Of a stretch of 38,421 nt of DNA, positions 7,846 through 17,067 are shown piece after piece (the stretch's first letter is position 1; every line of letters begins with the position of its first letter). Source of the stretch: Bacteroides sp. (GTDB lineage: Bacteria; Bacteroidota; Bacteroidia; Bacteroidales; Bacteroidaceae); contig DXWV01000052.1 in the NCBI GenBank assembly GCA_019416685.1, positions 1-38,421 on the forward strand. Reading direction: 5' to 3'. Below the pieces are notes generated by a model. The model ran no database searches and had not been told where the DNA came from. It saw only the letters and a list, made by a program, of their open reading frames with translations. A program made the translations under genes and the position numbers.

Positions 7846-10419
7846 ATGCTTGAACAAGACAGAATTATAAAGATTAACATCGAGGAGGAAATGAAGTCAT
7901 CTTACATTGACTACTCCATGTCGGTCATTGTTTCGCGTGCCCTTCCGGATGTTAGAGATGGATTTAAACCCGTTCACCGCAGAATACTCTACGGTATGAT
8001 GGAATTGGGTAATACGTCAGATAAACCTTATAAAAAATCAGCCAGAATTGTGGGTGAAGTACTCGGTAAGTACCATCCGCACGGAGATTCTTCCGTATAT
8101 TTGGCAATGGTACGTATGGCACAGGAGTGGGCTATGCGTTATCCGTTGGTAGATGGTCAGGGTAACTTTGGTTCTGTGGACGGTGACAGTCCCGCAGCTA
8201 TGCGTTATACCGAGGCCCGATTAAACAAACTCGGCGAAGCTATGATGGAGGATCTTTATAAAGAAACCGTTGACTTCGAACCGAACTTCGACAACACGTT
8301 GGTGGAACCAACTGTAATGCCAACACGTATCCCCAATCTTCTGGTAAATGGTGCTTCCGGTATTGCTGTAGGTATGGCTACAAATATGCCACCTCACAAC
8401 CTGTCCGAGGTTATCGATGCTTGTGATGCATATCTTGATAATCCCGAGATCACCGTTGAAGAGTTGATGAACTATGTCAAAGCACCTGATTTTCCGACAG
8501 GAGGATATATATATGGTGTAACTGGTGTACGCGAAGCCTATTTAACAGGCCGTGGTCGTGTAGTAATGCGTGCAAAAGCCGAAATTGAAACAGGACAAAC
8601 GCATGACAAGATCGTAGTTACCGAAATACCATACAATGTAAACAAGGCTGAGTTAATTAAGTACATTGCTGATCTTGTAAATGATAAGAAAATAGAAGGC
8701 ATTTCCAATGCAAATGACGAGTCCGACCGTGATGGTATGCGTATCGTTATCGATATCAAACGCGATGCAAATGCCAGCGTTGTTCTTAACAAGCTCTATA
8801 AGATGACCGCTTTACAGACATCTTTTGGTGTCAACAATGTGGCACTGGTACATGGGCGTCCTAAAACGCTGAATTTAAGAGATTTGATTAAGTACTTCGT
8901 AGAACACAGACGTGATGTAGTTATCCGTCGTACTCAATATGATCTGCGCAAAGCTAAAGAACGCGCTCACATTCTTGAAGGTCTGATTATAGCTTCAGAT
9001 AATATTGATGAAGTTATCCGTATTATCCGTGCTGCAAAAACTCCAAACGATGCTATTACCGGATTAATCAACCGTTTTGAACTGACAGAAATACAAGCAC
9101 GCGCAATCGTAGAAATGCGTCTGCGTCAATTGACCGGACTAATGCAGGATCAATTACATGCCGAATATGAAGAAATAATGAATCTCATTGCTTATTTGGA
9201 AAGTATTCTTGCAGATGATGAAGTATGCCGCAAAGTTGTAAAAGATGAATTAATCGAAGTAAAAGCTAAATATGCTGACGAACGCCGGTCGGAAATTGTT
9301 TATTCATCTGAAGAGTTCAATCCTGAAGACTTCTATGCCGATGATGAAATGATTATCACCATCTCACATATGGGATACATTAAACGTACACCACTTACTG
9401 AATTCCGTACACAAAATCGCGGTGGGGTAGGTTCGAAGGGTACAGAAACACGTGATGAAGACTTCATTGAGCATATCTATCCGGCAACAATGCATAACAC
9501 AATGATGTTCTTTACCCAAAAAGGTAAATGTTACTGGTTAAAAGTATACGAAATCCCTGAAGGAACGAAAAACTCTAAGGGACGTGCTATTCAGAACCTG
9601 CTGAATATAGACTCTGATGACGCTGTTAATGCATATTTACGTGTGAAAAGCCTTGATGATCAAGAATATATCAACAGTCACTATGTGTTGTTCTGTACAA
9701 AGAACGGTGTAATTAAGAAAACATTGCTTGAACAATATTCTCGTCCGCGACAGAATGGTGTAAATGCAATTACGATCCGTGAAGACGACCGTGTTATCGA
9801 GGTCCGTATGACAAATGGTAATAATGAAATTATTATCGCAAACCGTAACGGACGTGCAATTCGCTTTCACGAAGCAGCAGTTCGCGTTATGGGACGTACG
9901 GCAACAGGTGTGCGTGGTATCACACTCGACAACGACGGACAAGACGAGGTAGTAGGGATGATTTGTATTAAAGACCTTGAAACAGAATCTGTTATGGTAG
10001 TTTCTGAGCAGGGATACGGCAAACGTTCTGAAATTGAAGACTACCGTAAAACAAATCGCGGTGGTAAAGGTGTAAAAACGATGAACGTTACCGATAAAAC
10101 AGGTAAAGTGGTAACAATCAAATCAGTAACAGACGAAAACGATTTGATGATTATCAACAAATCCGGTATTACTATTCGTTTGAAAGTTGCAGATGTACGT
10201 ATCATGGGACGAGCCACACAAGGTGTTCGCTTAATTAATCTGGAAAAGCGCAATGACCAGATCGGATCTGTATGTAAGGTTACAACAGAAAGCCTTGAAG
10301 ATGAAATCCCTGCAGAAGAGATAGAAGGACAAATTCTGGTTGATACTACAACAGAAGCATTTGAGGATACAGATACACCAGATGTTGCAGAGAATAATGA
10401 AGACGAAAACAAAGAATAG
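7846..10419 (+). CDS. gyrA: DNA gyrase subunit A
   Basis: This 857-residue type IIA topoisomerase subunit breaks and rejoins DNA and works with GyrB to introduce negative supercoils. The N-terminal domain has the catalytic Tyr121 in AAMRYTEAR and the quinolone-determining region HPHGDSSVY (77-85). The C-terminal beta-pinwheel contains a GyrA-box-like T736-N-R-G-G-K-G742, which differs from the canonical QRRGGKG in its first two residues but keeps the RGGKG core that distinguishes GyrA from ParC. An acidic tail of about 40 residues ends the protein. Ser82 corresponds to E. coli Ser83, while Leu86 stands at the position of E. coli Asp87. A TPR gene follows 32 bp downstream, probably co-transcribed. 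Confidence 0.96.
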   Translation: MLEQDRIIKINIEEEMKSSYIDYSMSVIVSRALPDVRDGFKPVHRRILYGMMELGNTSDKPYKKSARIVGEVLGKYHPHGDSSVYLAMVRMAQEWAMRYPLVDGQGNFGSVDGDSPAAMRYTEARLNKLGEAMMEDLYKETVDFEPNFDNTLVEPTVMPTRIPNLLVNGASGIAVGMATNMPPHNLSEVIDACDAYLDNPEITVEELMNYVKAPDFPTGGYIYGVTGVREAYLTGRGRVVMRAKAEIETGQTHDKIVVTEIPYNVNKAELIKYIADLVNDKKIEGISNANDESDRDGMRIVIDIKRDANASVVLNKLYKMTALQTSFGVNNVALVHGRPKTLNLRDLIKYFVEHRRDVVIRRTQYDLRKAKERAHILEGLIIASDNIDEVIRIIRAAKTPNDAITGLINRFELTEIQARAIVEMRLRQLTGLMQDQLHAEYEEIMNLIAYLESILADDEVCRKVVKDELIEVKAKYADERRSEIVYSSEEFNPEDFYADDEMIITISHMGYIKRTPLTEFRTQNRGGVGSKGTETRDEDFIEHIYPATMHNTMMFFTQKGKCYWLKVYEIPEGTKNSKGRAIQNLLNIDSDDAVNAYLRVKSLDDQEYINSHYVLFCTKNGVIKKTLLEQYSRPRQNGVNAITIREDDRVIEVRMTNGNNEIIIANRNGRAIRFHEAAVRVMGRTATGVRGITLDNDGQDEVVGMICIKDLETESVMVVSEQGYGKRSEIEDYRKTNRGGKGVKTMNVTDKTGKVVTIKSVTDENDLMIINKSGITIRLKVADVRIMGRATQGVRLINLEKRNDQIGSVCKVTTESLEDEIPAEEIEGQILVDTTTEAFEDTDTPDVAENNEDENKE

Positions 10420-10451
10420 ACGTTATATTAATAATTAATCAAACAACAATC

Positions 10452-11669
10452 ATGAAAAGAGTATTATTTTCAATGGTTCTACTGATGGCTGTCAGTTTCA
10501 CGTTTGCTCAACAGAAGAGCGTAAAAGAAGCTAAAGGCATTGCCAGCGATGTAAAACCTGACTTCAAGAAAGCTGAACAGCTGATTAACGGAGCATTGAC
10601 TAATCCTGAAACCAAGGACGATGCAGCTACATGGGATGTAGCTGGCTTAATCCAAAAGAAAATCAACGAAAAGGAGATGGAAAATGCTTATCTGAGAAAA
10701 CCCTATGATACGTTGAAAGCGTACAACAGCATCCTGAAAATGTATGAGTACTTCTTGAAATGTGACGAATTGGCAGAAATACCTAACGAAAAAGGTAAGG
10801 TTAAAAATAAATATAGAAAAGCCAATGCTGCTTCAATGATGGCAGAACGTCCTAACCTTATCAATGGAGGAATTCAGTATTTCAATCTCAATAAAAGTGC
10901 AGAAGCTTTGAAATTCTTCGGAACATACGTAGAATCAGCTTCTTATCCGATGTTGGAGAAAGAAAATCTGGCTGTATCTGATACGCTGTTACCTCAGATT
11001 GCATATTACGCCACATTAGCTGCCAATGGAGTAGAGGATAAAGATGCTATCCTAAAATATGCTCCTATAGCAATTAAAGACAAAGATAATGGTTCAATTG
11101 CCATGCAGTTATGGGCAGATGCTTTGAAGGCCAAAGGTGATACTGCCAAATGGGTGGAATCTTTAAAAGAAGGTATCCTCAAATTCCCTGAAAATCAATA
11201 CTTCTTTGCAAATCTTGTTGACTATTATAGCAGCTCTAACCAACCAGAAAAAGCTATGGAATTTGCTGACGGTATGTTGGCGAAAGATCCTAATAACAAA
11301 TTGTATCTGTATGTGAAGGCATATCTTTATCACAATATGAAAGATTACGATAAAGCACTTGATTTCTACAAAAAAACAATTGAAGTTGATCCTCAATATG
11401 CAGAAGCTTATTCAAACTTAGGTTTAGTATTGTTGATGAAAGCTCAGGATTTTGCAGATCAGTCTACTACAGATGTTAACGATCCTAAGTATGCAGAAGC
11501 TCAAGCTACTATCAAGAAATTCTATGAAGAAGCTAAACCTTATTATGAAAAGGCAAGAGAGTTGAAACCTGATCAGAAAGATTTGTGGGCACCAGGTCTT
11601 TATAGAGTTTACTATAACTTGAACATGGGTACTGAATTTGACGAAATTGAAAAGTTGATGAATAACTAA
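10452..11669 (+). CDS. Secreted tetratricopeptide repeat protein
   Basis: This 405-residue protein has a signal peptide (MKR followed by a hydrophobic stretch to about residue 19, cleavage before QQK) and helical TPR units. The clearest is around 297-332 (DYDKALDFYKKTIEVDPQYAEAYSNLG), with another near 354-380 (PYYEKARELKPDQKDLW). It is probably periplasmic and acts as a protein-protein interaction scaffold. The partner is unknown. It follows gyrA closely and ends in a strong terminator, so it probably shares the gyrA transcript. Nothing in the sequence ties it functionally to gyrase. Confidence 0.85.
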   Translation: MKRVLFSMVLLMAVSFTFAQQKSVKEAKGIASDVKPDFKKAEQLINGALTNPETKDDAATWDVAGLIQKKINEKEMENAYLRKPYDTLKAYNSILKMYEYFLKCDELAEIPNEKGKVKNKYRKANAASMMAERPNLINGGIQYFNLNKSAEALKFFGTYVESASYPMLEKENLAVSDTLLPQIAYYATLAANGVEDKDAILKYAPIAIKDKDNGSIAMQLWADALKAKGDTAKWVESLKEGILKFPENQYFFANLVDYYSSSNQPEKAMEFADGMLAKDPNNKLYLYVKAYLYHNMKDYDKALDFYKKTIEVDPQYAEAYSNLGLVLLMKAQDFADQSTTDVNDPKYAEAQATIKKFYEEAKPYYEKARELKPDQKDLWAPGLYRVYYNLNMGTEFDEIEKLMNN

Positions 11670-11701
11670 TAATTCAATTTGATATTTCCTAAAATAGCAT
11701 G

Positions 11702-11741
11702 AACGGCTGGAATAATTAAAATATTCCAGCCGTTTCTTTTT
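11702..11741 (+). terminator. Rho-independent terminator of gyrA-TPR transcript
   Basis: A 13-bp perfect stem (11702-11714 with 11722-11734) has a 7-base loop and is followed by a T-rich run on the plus strand. Confidence 0.92.
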
Positions 11742-11806
11742 GTACTCAGATAGATCTTAATATAATGGGAGTGTAATTGATAAGTAGTAACTTCCAGCCA
11801 TATAAG

Positions 11807-11843
11807 AAGGCAACTTACTCTTAACGAATAAATTGCCTTTTTA
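11807..11843. terminator. Second hairpin, possible bidirectional terminator
   Basis: AAGGCAA (11807-11813) pairs with TTGCCTT (11833-11839), followed by T on the plus strand. It lies in the convergent gap and could end minus-strand transcription of the usp gene as well. The stem is only 7 bp with a 19-base loop. Confidence 0.4.
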
Positions 11844-11900
11844 TATTAAACATAATACTGATTATTCCATTATTTTAAATACCTTATTTTTTGATTCTAA

Positions 11901-13037
11901 TCATCCGTTAATAACAAGTAATGGTGTATCTGAATGGAAAATCATTTTCCGGGCAATACTTGGATTAAACAAACGGGCAAATATATTTCTTTTATAAGAA
12001 GTCAATGTGATAATATCGATTTTATTGGCTTTAATATATCCGTCAAAACTTTTAAGGAAATCATCATTCATTACCACATCATAATGAATCTCAAGTTCCG
12101 GATATTGTTTTTGGAAATATTCTTTAATACCAGCCAACTTTATTTCATTCCAAGTATCTTTTGCTTCTTTAACATCAGCAAGATAAATCAAAGATACGAC
12201 GAAATTAAAAGGTTTCCAAGCATTTATAAAGGAATCAAAAGCTATTAAATCCCTTTGATCAAAATTGGTCATAAAAGCAACCCGCTTCACAGCACCGAAT
12301 TCTCTGAATGGCGTGTTTTCCGGAATAGCCAATACTGCAGTACGACTGCGTTCAATCACTTCAGCAGTGACACTACCAATCAAATCAAGATCTTTCTGAC
12401 TCTTACCACGAGTACCCATTATTATAATACGCGGATGTTGTTCTTTTGAATAGCGTAAAATCTCCTCTTCAGGTATTCCTTCACGCAATACACAAGTATA
12501 TTTTACATCCGGAAACTCTCCGGAAGCTACTTTCTCTTTTATTTTATCAGCTAATGCATTCAAATCCGAATGAACTTTTTGTAAAATCGTTTTAACCGTC
12601 TCCTCGTCACTTATCTGGTAGTTAAACACATCACCATAAGGCAACGAAGATGCATATATAGGTGTAAAATATACATGCAATAATAAAACTTCGGCTCCAT
12701 AGGCTTTGGCTAAGTTAAAACCGAATTCGCATGCTTTAATAGAATAATTAGAGAAGTCTACTGGAATAAGTATCTTCTTACTTTCATTATCATCCTCAAC
12801 ATTAGGTGCCTTCTCTCCCACTACACTTTCGGCCAACCAAACAGAACTCTCTGTAATCTTGAGTGCCCTTGGTAAATCACTTTCTTTTATGCGTAATCTG
12901 ACACCTGATGAAACAACAGGTTGGATCTGATTCACATTATGAATATACGTCTCAATACCCTCATTTTCAAGGACATTCTTCAATATCTGAGCTTTTGTAT
13001 AAGTCAGAATAGCTAAAGTAACTAATTTGTCTTCCAT
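11901..13037 (-). CDS. Universal stress protein with N-terminal DUF2007-like domain
   Basis: This 378-residue cytosolic protein has three parts. Residues 1-65 look like a DUF2007 putative signal-transducing domain (LVTLAILTYTKAQILKNVLE). Residues 86-240 form a UspA domain with the full ATP-binding motif G-x2-G-x9-G-S (G208, G211, G221, S222). Residues 245-378 form a second UspA-like domain that lacks this motif. Tandem Usp proteins with one nucleotide-binding half are common, and the DUF2007 fusion suggests a sensory input. Role: stress survival, ligand and target unknown. It lies 84 bp downstream of the small helix-turn-helix gene but is separated from it by a terminator. Confidence 0.88.
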   Translation of the reverse strand: MEDKLVTLAILTYTKAQILKNVLENEGIETYIHNVNQIQPVVSSGVRLRIKESDLPRALKITESSVWLAESVVGEKAPNVEDDNESKKILIPVDFSNYSIKACEFGFNLAKAYGAEVLLLHVYFTPIYASSLPYGDVFNYQISDEETVKTILQKVHSDLNALADKIKEKVASGEFPDVKYTCVLREGIPEEEILRYSKEQHPRIIIMGTRGKSQKDLDLIGSVTAEVIERSRTAVLAIPENTPFREFGAVKRVAFMTNFDQRDLIAFDSFINAWKPFNFVVSLIYLADVKEAKDTWNEIKLAGIKEYFQKQYPELEIHYDVVMNDDFLKSFDGYIKANKIDIITLTSYKRNIFARLFNPSIARKMIFHSDTPLLVING

Positions 13038-13063
13038 AATCCATTAATATATATGAATTTAAC

Positions 13064-13102
13064 AAATAAGAAATCCCAATTGTTTTTGATTCAATTGGGA
13101 TT
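13064..13102 (-). terminator. Terminator of the 96-residue HTH gene
   Basis: An 11-bp perfect stem (13072-13082 with 13092-13102) has a 9-base loop and a T-rich tail on the minus strand, immediately before the usp gene. Confidence 0.8.
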
Positions 13103-13121
13103 CTGCAAGTATATCTTTTCA

Positions 13122-13412
13122 TTAAGCCTGAGCAGGTTCGGTAGCTTCTTCTCTTTGCATACTCATATTTAGTTCGTCAAGAATGCGAAGAGCCCGGTCA
13201 AGTACGGTAGTATCGTCAATCATCACTAACCCACCGTCCGGACCGGGCTCTAAATGTATTCCGACACTTTTACCCTCTTTAAAATTATGTCCGCCGAAGA
13301 AATTGCGTACTGTATCTACGTGTAGACCAAGTTCATCAGCTATTCTATGCATGCTACCGCTGGGCAATGAATCCTTAATTTTACGAAGTTCATTGAATGT
13401 TATTGTCCTCAT
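13122..13412 (-). CDS. Small conserved protein with helix-turn-helix segment
   Basis: This 96-residue protein begins MRTITFNELRKIKDSLPSG. Residues 17-42 (GSMHRIADELGLHVDTVRNFFGG) read as a helix-turn-helix in which a recognition helix would follow the turn at LGLH. The middle (50-70) is glycine- and proline-rich with a conserved-looking HLEPGPDGG, and a helix near 72-84 (DRALRILDEL) may dimerise. I cannot place it in a named family beyond a Bacteroidota small DNA-binding protein. It has its own good promoter and terminator, so it is a single-gene unit. The function is unknown. Confidence 0.75.
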   Translation of the reverse strand: MRTITFNELRKIKDSLPSGSMHRIADELGLHVDTVRNFFGGHNFKEGKSVGIHLEPGPDGGLVMIDDTTVLDRALRILDELNMSMQREEATEPAQA

Positions 13413-13460
13413 GTCACATAAATTTAATGGTTAATACTAATGTGAATTATTATCACGCTA

Positions 13461-13491
13461 TAAACTTAAGGAAAAAAAAAGATAAAACAAA
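13461..13491 (-). promoter_or_regulatory. Promoter of the 96-residue HTH gene
   Basis: TTTG (13491 to 13488) and TAAGTTTA (13468 to 13461, one mismatch to TAnnTTTG) are 19 bp apart. The spacer includes nine consecutive T. The leader would be about 45 bases. Confidence 0.6.
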
Positions 13492-13550
13492 CTATTTACC
13501 CGTTTTTTTTACTATATTAGATAAAATACAATTTCAGATAGATATTATAT

Positions 13551-13592
13551 AGCAAAATCCCCGTATAGATATGTCTACACGGGGATTTTGCT
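13551..13592 (-). terminator. Terminator at the end of the bat operon
   Basis: A 14-bp perfect stem (13551-13564 with 13579-13592) extends past one mismatch by a TAGA/TCTA stem with a four-base loop. It lies 20 bases past the batE stop codon. The T run is better on the plus strand, so bidirectional use is possible. Confidence 0.8.
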
Positions 13593-13611
13593 TTTATTCT
13601 AATTATTATTT

Positions 13612-14448
13612 CTATATTATTTCAATTGCAGAAGCAGGTATCCATCCCACTTTACCATCTTCTAAGCGTATTTCTTTCCAGTCTTTCATGGAATTATCTT
13701 TTACATCTACTTTATGTCCTTCATGAAGAATAAACAAACTCGTCCCACTATCACTGGGAGTACTACGAACTGTAACACTAGGATTTATCACGATAGCACT
13801 ATTACGGTTCAATAATTCGTCTTTCTGCTGTCCGGCAAATATATTCGCTAAAACAACTACAATCAGAAAAATAATCCCACATATAAAACCTGCCTTCTTC
13901 AAAGCAATCTGCTTTGAGAAAATAAAGAAATAAAGGGATATAATCAATAATATAAAGCAAGCAACACCGCACACAGCCCACGCATCTACACTCATACTAT
14001 TAACTAAAGAATTTATCCAGGAAACAAAAAAGATTTCTGGAACTGCTTCTACTTTATCAATCGTTTTGGAACGGGCTATCTCTAAATTAGCACGAATATC
14101 ACTATTACCTGGTTGAAGCAGTAAAGCACGCTCATAATTCAATATCGCTCTGGCGATATCACCGGCTTTATAATAACTATTACCAAGGTTATAGTAAACA
14201 TCTGCAGCTTCCCCCTTACTCAGCAATGCCTCATAGATCTGAATAGCAGAAATATAATCGTTCCTCATATATGCACTGTCCCCTTCAGCTTTTGTAACAT
14301 CTTCCAGTTTAGAAGAGAACTGTTGCATACCAGCAGCACCCACCGAATCTGTTTCTACAGTCTGCAAAGAGTCTGTCTTCAACGAGTTCTGTCCAATAGA
14401 AGCTATTGAAACCAATAAACTAAATGCAAAAAACAATATCTTTTTCAT
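13612..14448 (-). CDS. batE: BatE, TPR and SH3-like aerotolerance protein
   Basis: This 278-residue protein has a signal peptide (residues 1-20, ending SIGQ), TPR units at about 48-128 (DVYYNLGNSYYKAGDIARAI), two membrane helices at about 157-177 and 185-205, and a C-terminal bacterial SH3-like domain (218-278, VTVRSTPSDSGTSLFILHEG). This is the BatE layout described for the Bacteroides aerotolerance operon. It is the last gene of the operon, 19 bp after batD. It probably sits in the inner membrane with TPR and SH3 domains in the periplasm. The biochemical role is not known. Confidence 0.9.
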   Translation of the reverse strand: MKKILFFAFSLLVSIASIGQNSLKTDSLQTVETDSVGAAGMQQFSSKLEDVTKAEGDSAYMRNDYISAIQIYEALLSKGEAADVYYNLGNSYYKAGDIARAILNYERALLLQPGNSDIRANLEIARSKTIDKVEAVPEIFFVSWINSLVNSMSVDAWAVCGVACFILLIISLYFFIFSKQIALKKAGFICGIIFLIVVVLANIFAGQQKDELLNRNSAIVINPSVTVRSTPSDSGTSLFILHEGHKVDVKDNSMKDWKEIRLEDGKVGWIPASAIEII

Positions 14449-14467
14449 GATGTTAATCTCTTCTAAT

Positions 14468-16330
14468 TTAGTGTTTTATTGAATTTTCCATCTTACTCAT
14501 CACAGCCAGAGATGATGAATAAACTTTATCCATAGCCTGATTTTCATCTCCTGGAGCAAAACGTGCAAATTCACATTCATTTAAAGTATCCAGAAACTCT
14601 TTAATCAATTCATCACTTACTCCATGATTTCTCAACTTCTCTTCCACATTGTCCTTTGATAAACGAGATACCGGGATATTCAGTTTATCACTTATATATC
14701 CCCATAAAGCTTTCAATACTTCATCATAGAACGCTTCTTTCTTGTTTTCAGTAAGCAGTTTACCTGCTAACTTCATACGCTTTGTAGCTACCTTATTTGC
14801 CTTCTTCGTACGCATTTTAGCCACATTAGCATTCTCAGCTGCCTGCTTACGATAAATAATAAAGAATATAATAAAAGCAATAGCAGGAATTATGTAGAGC
14901 AACCAGTAAATGAATGAACCATAGAAGAAACTTCCCTTAGGCTGAAGTGTCACATCTTTCAACTTAATATAGCGAATATCTTCACCCAAAACTTTCAGAT
15001 CTTCTTTATTTGTGAAATTTGCAATCACTTGATCTGCATTACCAGCCCCTTTCTCTACTTTTATTTCATAGTCTTCTGTTTTCAGCGTCTTATAAGATCT
15101 GGATTTTATATCGAAATAAGAGAATGTTACAGCCGGTATCTTATAATTACCTGGATGACGGGGAATTGCCAGATATTCAATCACACGATTACCAGACAAT
15201 CCGCTCGATGTCAAACGAACCTGACTATCTACTTTAGGGTCATACACTTCGAAATCTTCCGGAAATTTCACCTCCGGATTTGAAAGCAATTTTAAATTTC
15301 CTGTACCAGAAATAACCAACTTAATCGTAATTGCATCATTTGTTTTTACATCCTTACTATTTATTGAAGAACTAATAGTAAACTCTCCTACTCCACCTGA
15401 GAAACCAGCAGGTTTCCCGGCAGGAAGAGCATTCACATTGATTGTAATGGCAGGAGTTGTAAGTACTTTCTTTACTTCAACAACGTTACTCCCCCCATTG
15501 AAGAATGCATCAAATGGATCGGCGCTCCGCACTGCTTTTGCAACAGAGGCATCAAACCGTGCCGGTTCAATCGTAAGTTTTCCCGACTGTTGTGGAAATA
15601 ACACAAACTGTCGAAAAACTGTAGTATAATAGTTTCTCCCTTTATAATGTTCTTGCGACCATTTTGCATTGGATGGACGTTCTATTTCCTGCGAATGAAA
15701 ACCTTTAAAGTCCGGTAATTTCACATTATCAAATTGTAACTGGCTTTCACGTGTATAAATCTTATAAGTCAACAGAAAAGCCTCTTGCTCATAAACAGTT
15801 GTTTTTGTAGCTGTTGCAGTCACAAACAAATCTTGACTGGAAACACTTGCAGAAGAAGTTCTGCCAGAAGAACTATTTCCCTGAGTAGCTGCACCACTTG
15901 AAGCCGCGCCTGCACTCTGATCGGGTGGAAGAACTTTTATTTTTACGGAGTTAGAAACCATTTGATCCCCATCTGCCGTAATTGTTGCGCCAGAAATAGA
16001 ATAATCACCTTCAGTTGTTGCCATCAGAATATAGGTAAATGTAATCCCTTTTTCTGAAGACATCGCACCATTAATAATTTGCGTATTACTAAATGTACTT
16101 CGAGTAGGTCCCATCAATACATCAAACCCTTTGATAGATGGTGCACGAAAGTCTCTCACCTTCTGCGTAGTCACTGTATAAGATAACCTGAACTGGTCTC
16201 CCACCACTACTACATCAGGTGCTGATGCAGTAAATGAAACTTTACCATCGGCAAAGACATTAGTGCTTGCTGCTACGAATATTATCAATAAGAAAATCAG
16301 TTTTCTCATTTCTTTTGGAGTTTTTATCAT
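14468..16330 (-). CDS. batD: BatD, oxygen-tolerance family membrane protein
   Basis: This protein of up to 620 residues fits the BatD family: signal peptide, two long beta-rich periplasmic regions and one membrane helix at about 477-500 (SFIYWLLYIIPAIAFIIFFI), followed by a basic cytoplasmic tail. The start is open to choice. ATG at 16330 gives MIKTPKE ahead of MRKLIFLL, and the ATG at 16309 begins the signal peptide directly and is more likely. A Ser/Thr/Ala/Gly-rich linker lies near 140-165. It is the largest protein of the operon and probably the periplasmic scaffold for the VWA proteins BatA and BatB. Confidence 0.92.
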   Translation of the reverse strand: MIKTPKEMRKLIFLLIIFVAASTNVFADGKVSFTASAPDVVVVGDQFRLSYTVTTQKVRDFRAPSIKGFDVLMGPTRSTFSNTQIINGAMSSEKGITFTYILMATTEGDYSISGATITADGDQMVSNSVKIKVLPPDQSAGAASSGAATQGNSSSGRTSSASVSSQDLFVTATATKTTVYEQEAFLLTYKIYTRESQLQFDNVKLPDFKGFHSQEIERPSNAKWSQEHYKGRNYYTTVFRQFVLFPQQSGKLTIEPARFDASVAKAVRSADPFDAFFNGGSNVVEVKKVLTTPAITINVNALPAGKPAGFSGGVGEFTISSSINSKDVKTNDAITIKLVISGTGNLKLLSNPEVKFPEDFEVYDPKVDSQVRLTSSGLSGNRVIEYLAIPRHPGNYKIPAVTFSYFDIKSRSYKTLKTEDYEIKVEKGAGNADQVIANFTNKEDLKVLGEDIRYIKLKDVTLQPKGSFFYGSFIYWLLYIIPAIAFIIFFIIYRKQAAENANVAKMRTKKANKVATKRMKLAGKLLTENKKEAFYDEVLKALWGYISDKLNIPVSRLSKDNVEEKLRNHGVSDELIKEFLDTLNECEFARFAPGDENQAMDKVYSSSLAVMSKMENSIKH

Positions 16331-16342
16331 CTTACTTTGTTA

Positions 16343-17065
16343 TTACCAATCTTTTTCGAGACGCCCCCCTTGGATTACCTGTTGCTGTTTTTTAACTTTG
16401 TCCTGGGTATCCTTTTCATCCTGCATCACAGAATTAAGGAGTTGTTCAGCATTTTCCTTTGACATCTCATTATCTTTCTTCTCTGGCTTGGGCGGTTGCT
16501 GCTGCTGATCATCCTTCTTTTGATCATTTTGCTTATTCTGATCTTTTTGCTGATCCTGTTTCTTTTCCTGATCATCCTTATTCTGATCTTGATTTTGATC
16601 CTGGTTTTGCTGATTCTGTTGTTGATCCTTCAACATCTTCTGTGCCAATGCCAAATTATAACGAGTTTCATCATCCTTAGGATTATTACGCAGTGACATT
16701 TTATAAGCCTCTACAGCCTGAGCATAATCTTTTCCTGCCTGAAATAAAACGCCCATATTATGATAAATATGTGCCAATTTCATTTTATCTTTCTCAATCT
16801 TACCAGCAGCTACATATTGCTCCATAGCATCCTTAAATTTCTGCTGTTGAGACAGTGTATTACCCAGATTATACATAGAAACTGTTGATTTAGGATTTAC
16901 TTCCAATGCCTTTCTATAATTCACTTCAGCATCTACAAATACACTATCGTTAAACAAACGATTTCCTTTACGGATATAGTCTCTCTCTATCTTTTGTGCT
17001 GAAGCTCCAGCTGCCAGCATCACAAATAAAATGAACAGAATATATTTACTTTTTGACATAAGCAT
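16343..17065 (-). CDS. batC: BatC, TPR protein with Gln/Asp/Lys-rich tail
   Basis: This 240-residue protein has a signal peptide (hydrophobic 8-20, cleavage after ASA) and about three TPR units (30-145, with STVSMYNLGNTLSQQQKFKDA and LAHIYHNMGVLFQAGKDYAQAVEAYKMSL). The low-complexity region at about 148-200 is made almost only of Q, N, D, K and E. A short helical end follows. Two in-frame ATGs (17065 and 17059) could start it. It begins 2 bp after the batB stop codon, so coupling is likely. Its antisense strand encodes a leucine- and isoleucine-rich shadow frame that is not a gene. Confidence 0.92.
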   Translation of the reverse strand: MLMSKSKYILFILFVMLAAGASAQKIERDYIRKGNRLFNDSVFVDAEVNYRKALEVNPKSTVSMYNLGNTLSQQQKFKDAMEQYVAAGKIEKDKMKLAHIYHNMGVLFQAGKDYAQAVEAYKMSLRNNPKDDETRYNLALAQKMLKDQQQNQQNQDQNQDQNKDDQEKKQDQQKDQNKQNDQKKDDQQQQPPKPEKKDNEMSKENAEQLLNSVMQDEKDTQDKVKKQQQVIQGGRLEKDW

Positions 17066-17067
17066 AA

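Noticed and set aside
7846..10419. ParC rather than GyrA
   Set aside because: The RGGKG core of the GyrA box is present (738-742), which ParC normally lacks.
16496..16696. Leucine- and isoleucine-rich frame antisense to batC
   Set aside because: It is the antisense of the Gln/Asp/Lys-rich tail of BatC, which explains its hydrophobic composition. No start signal is seen.
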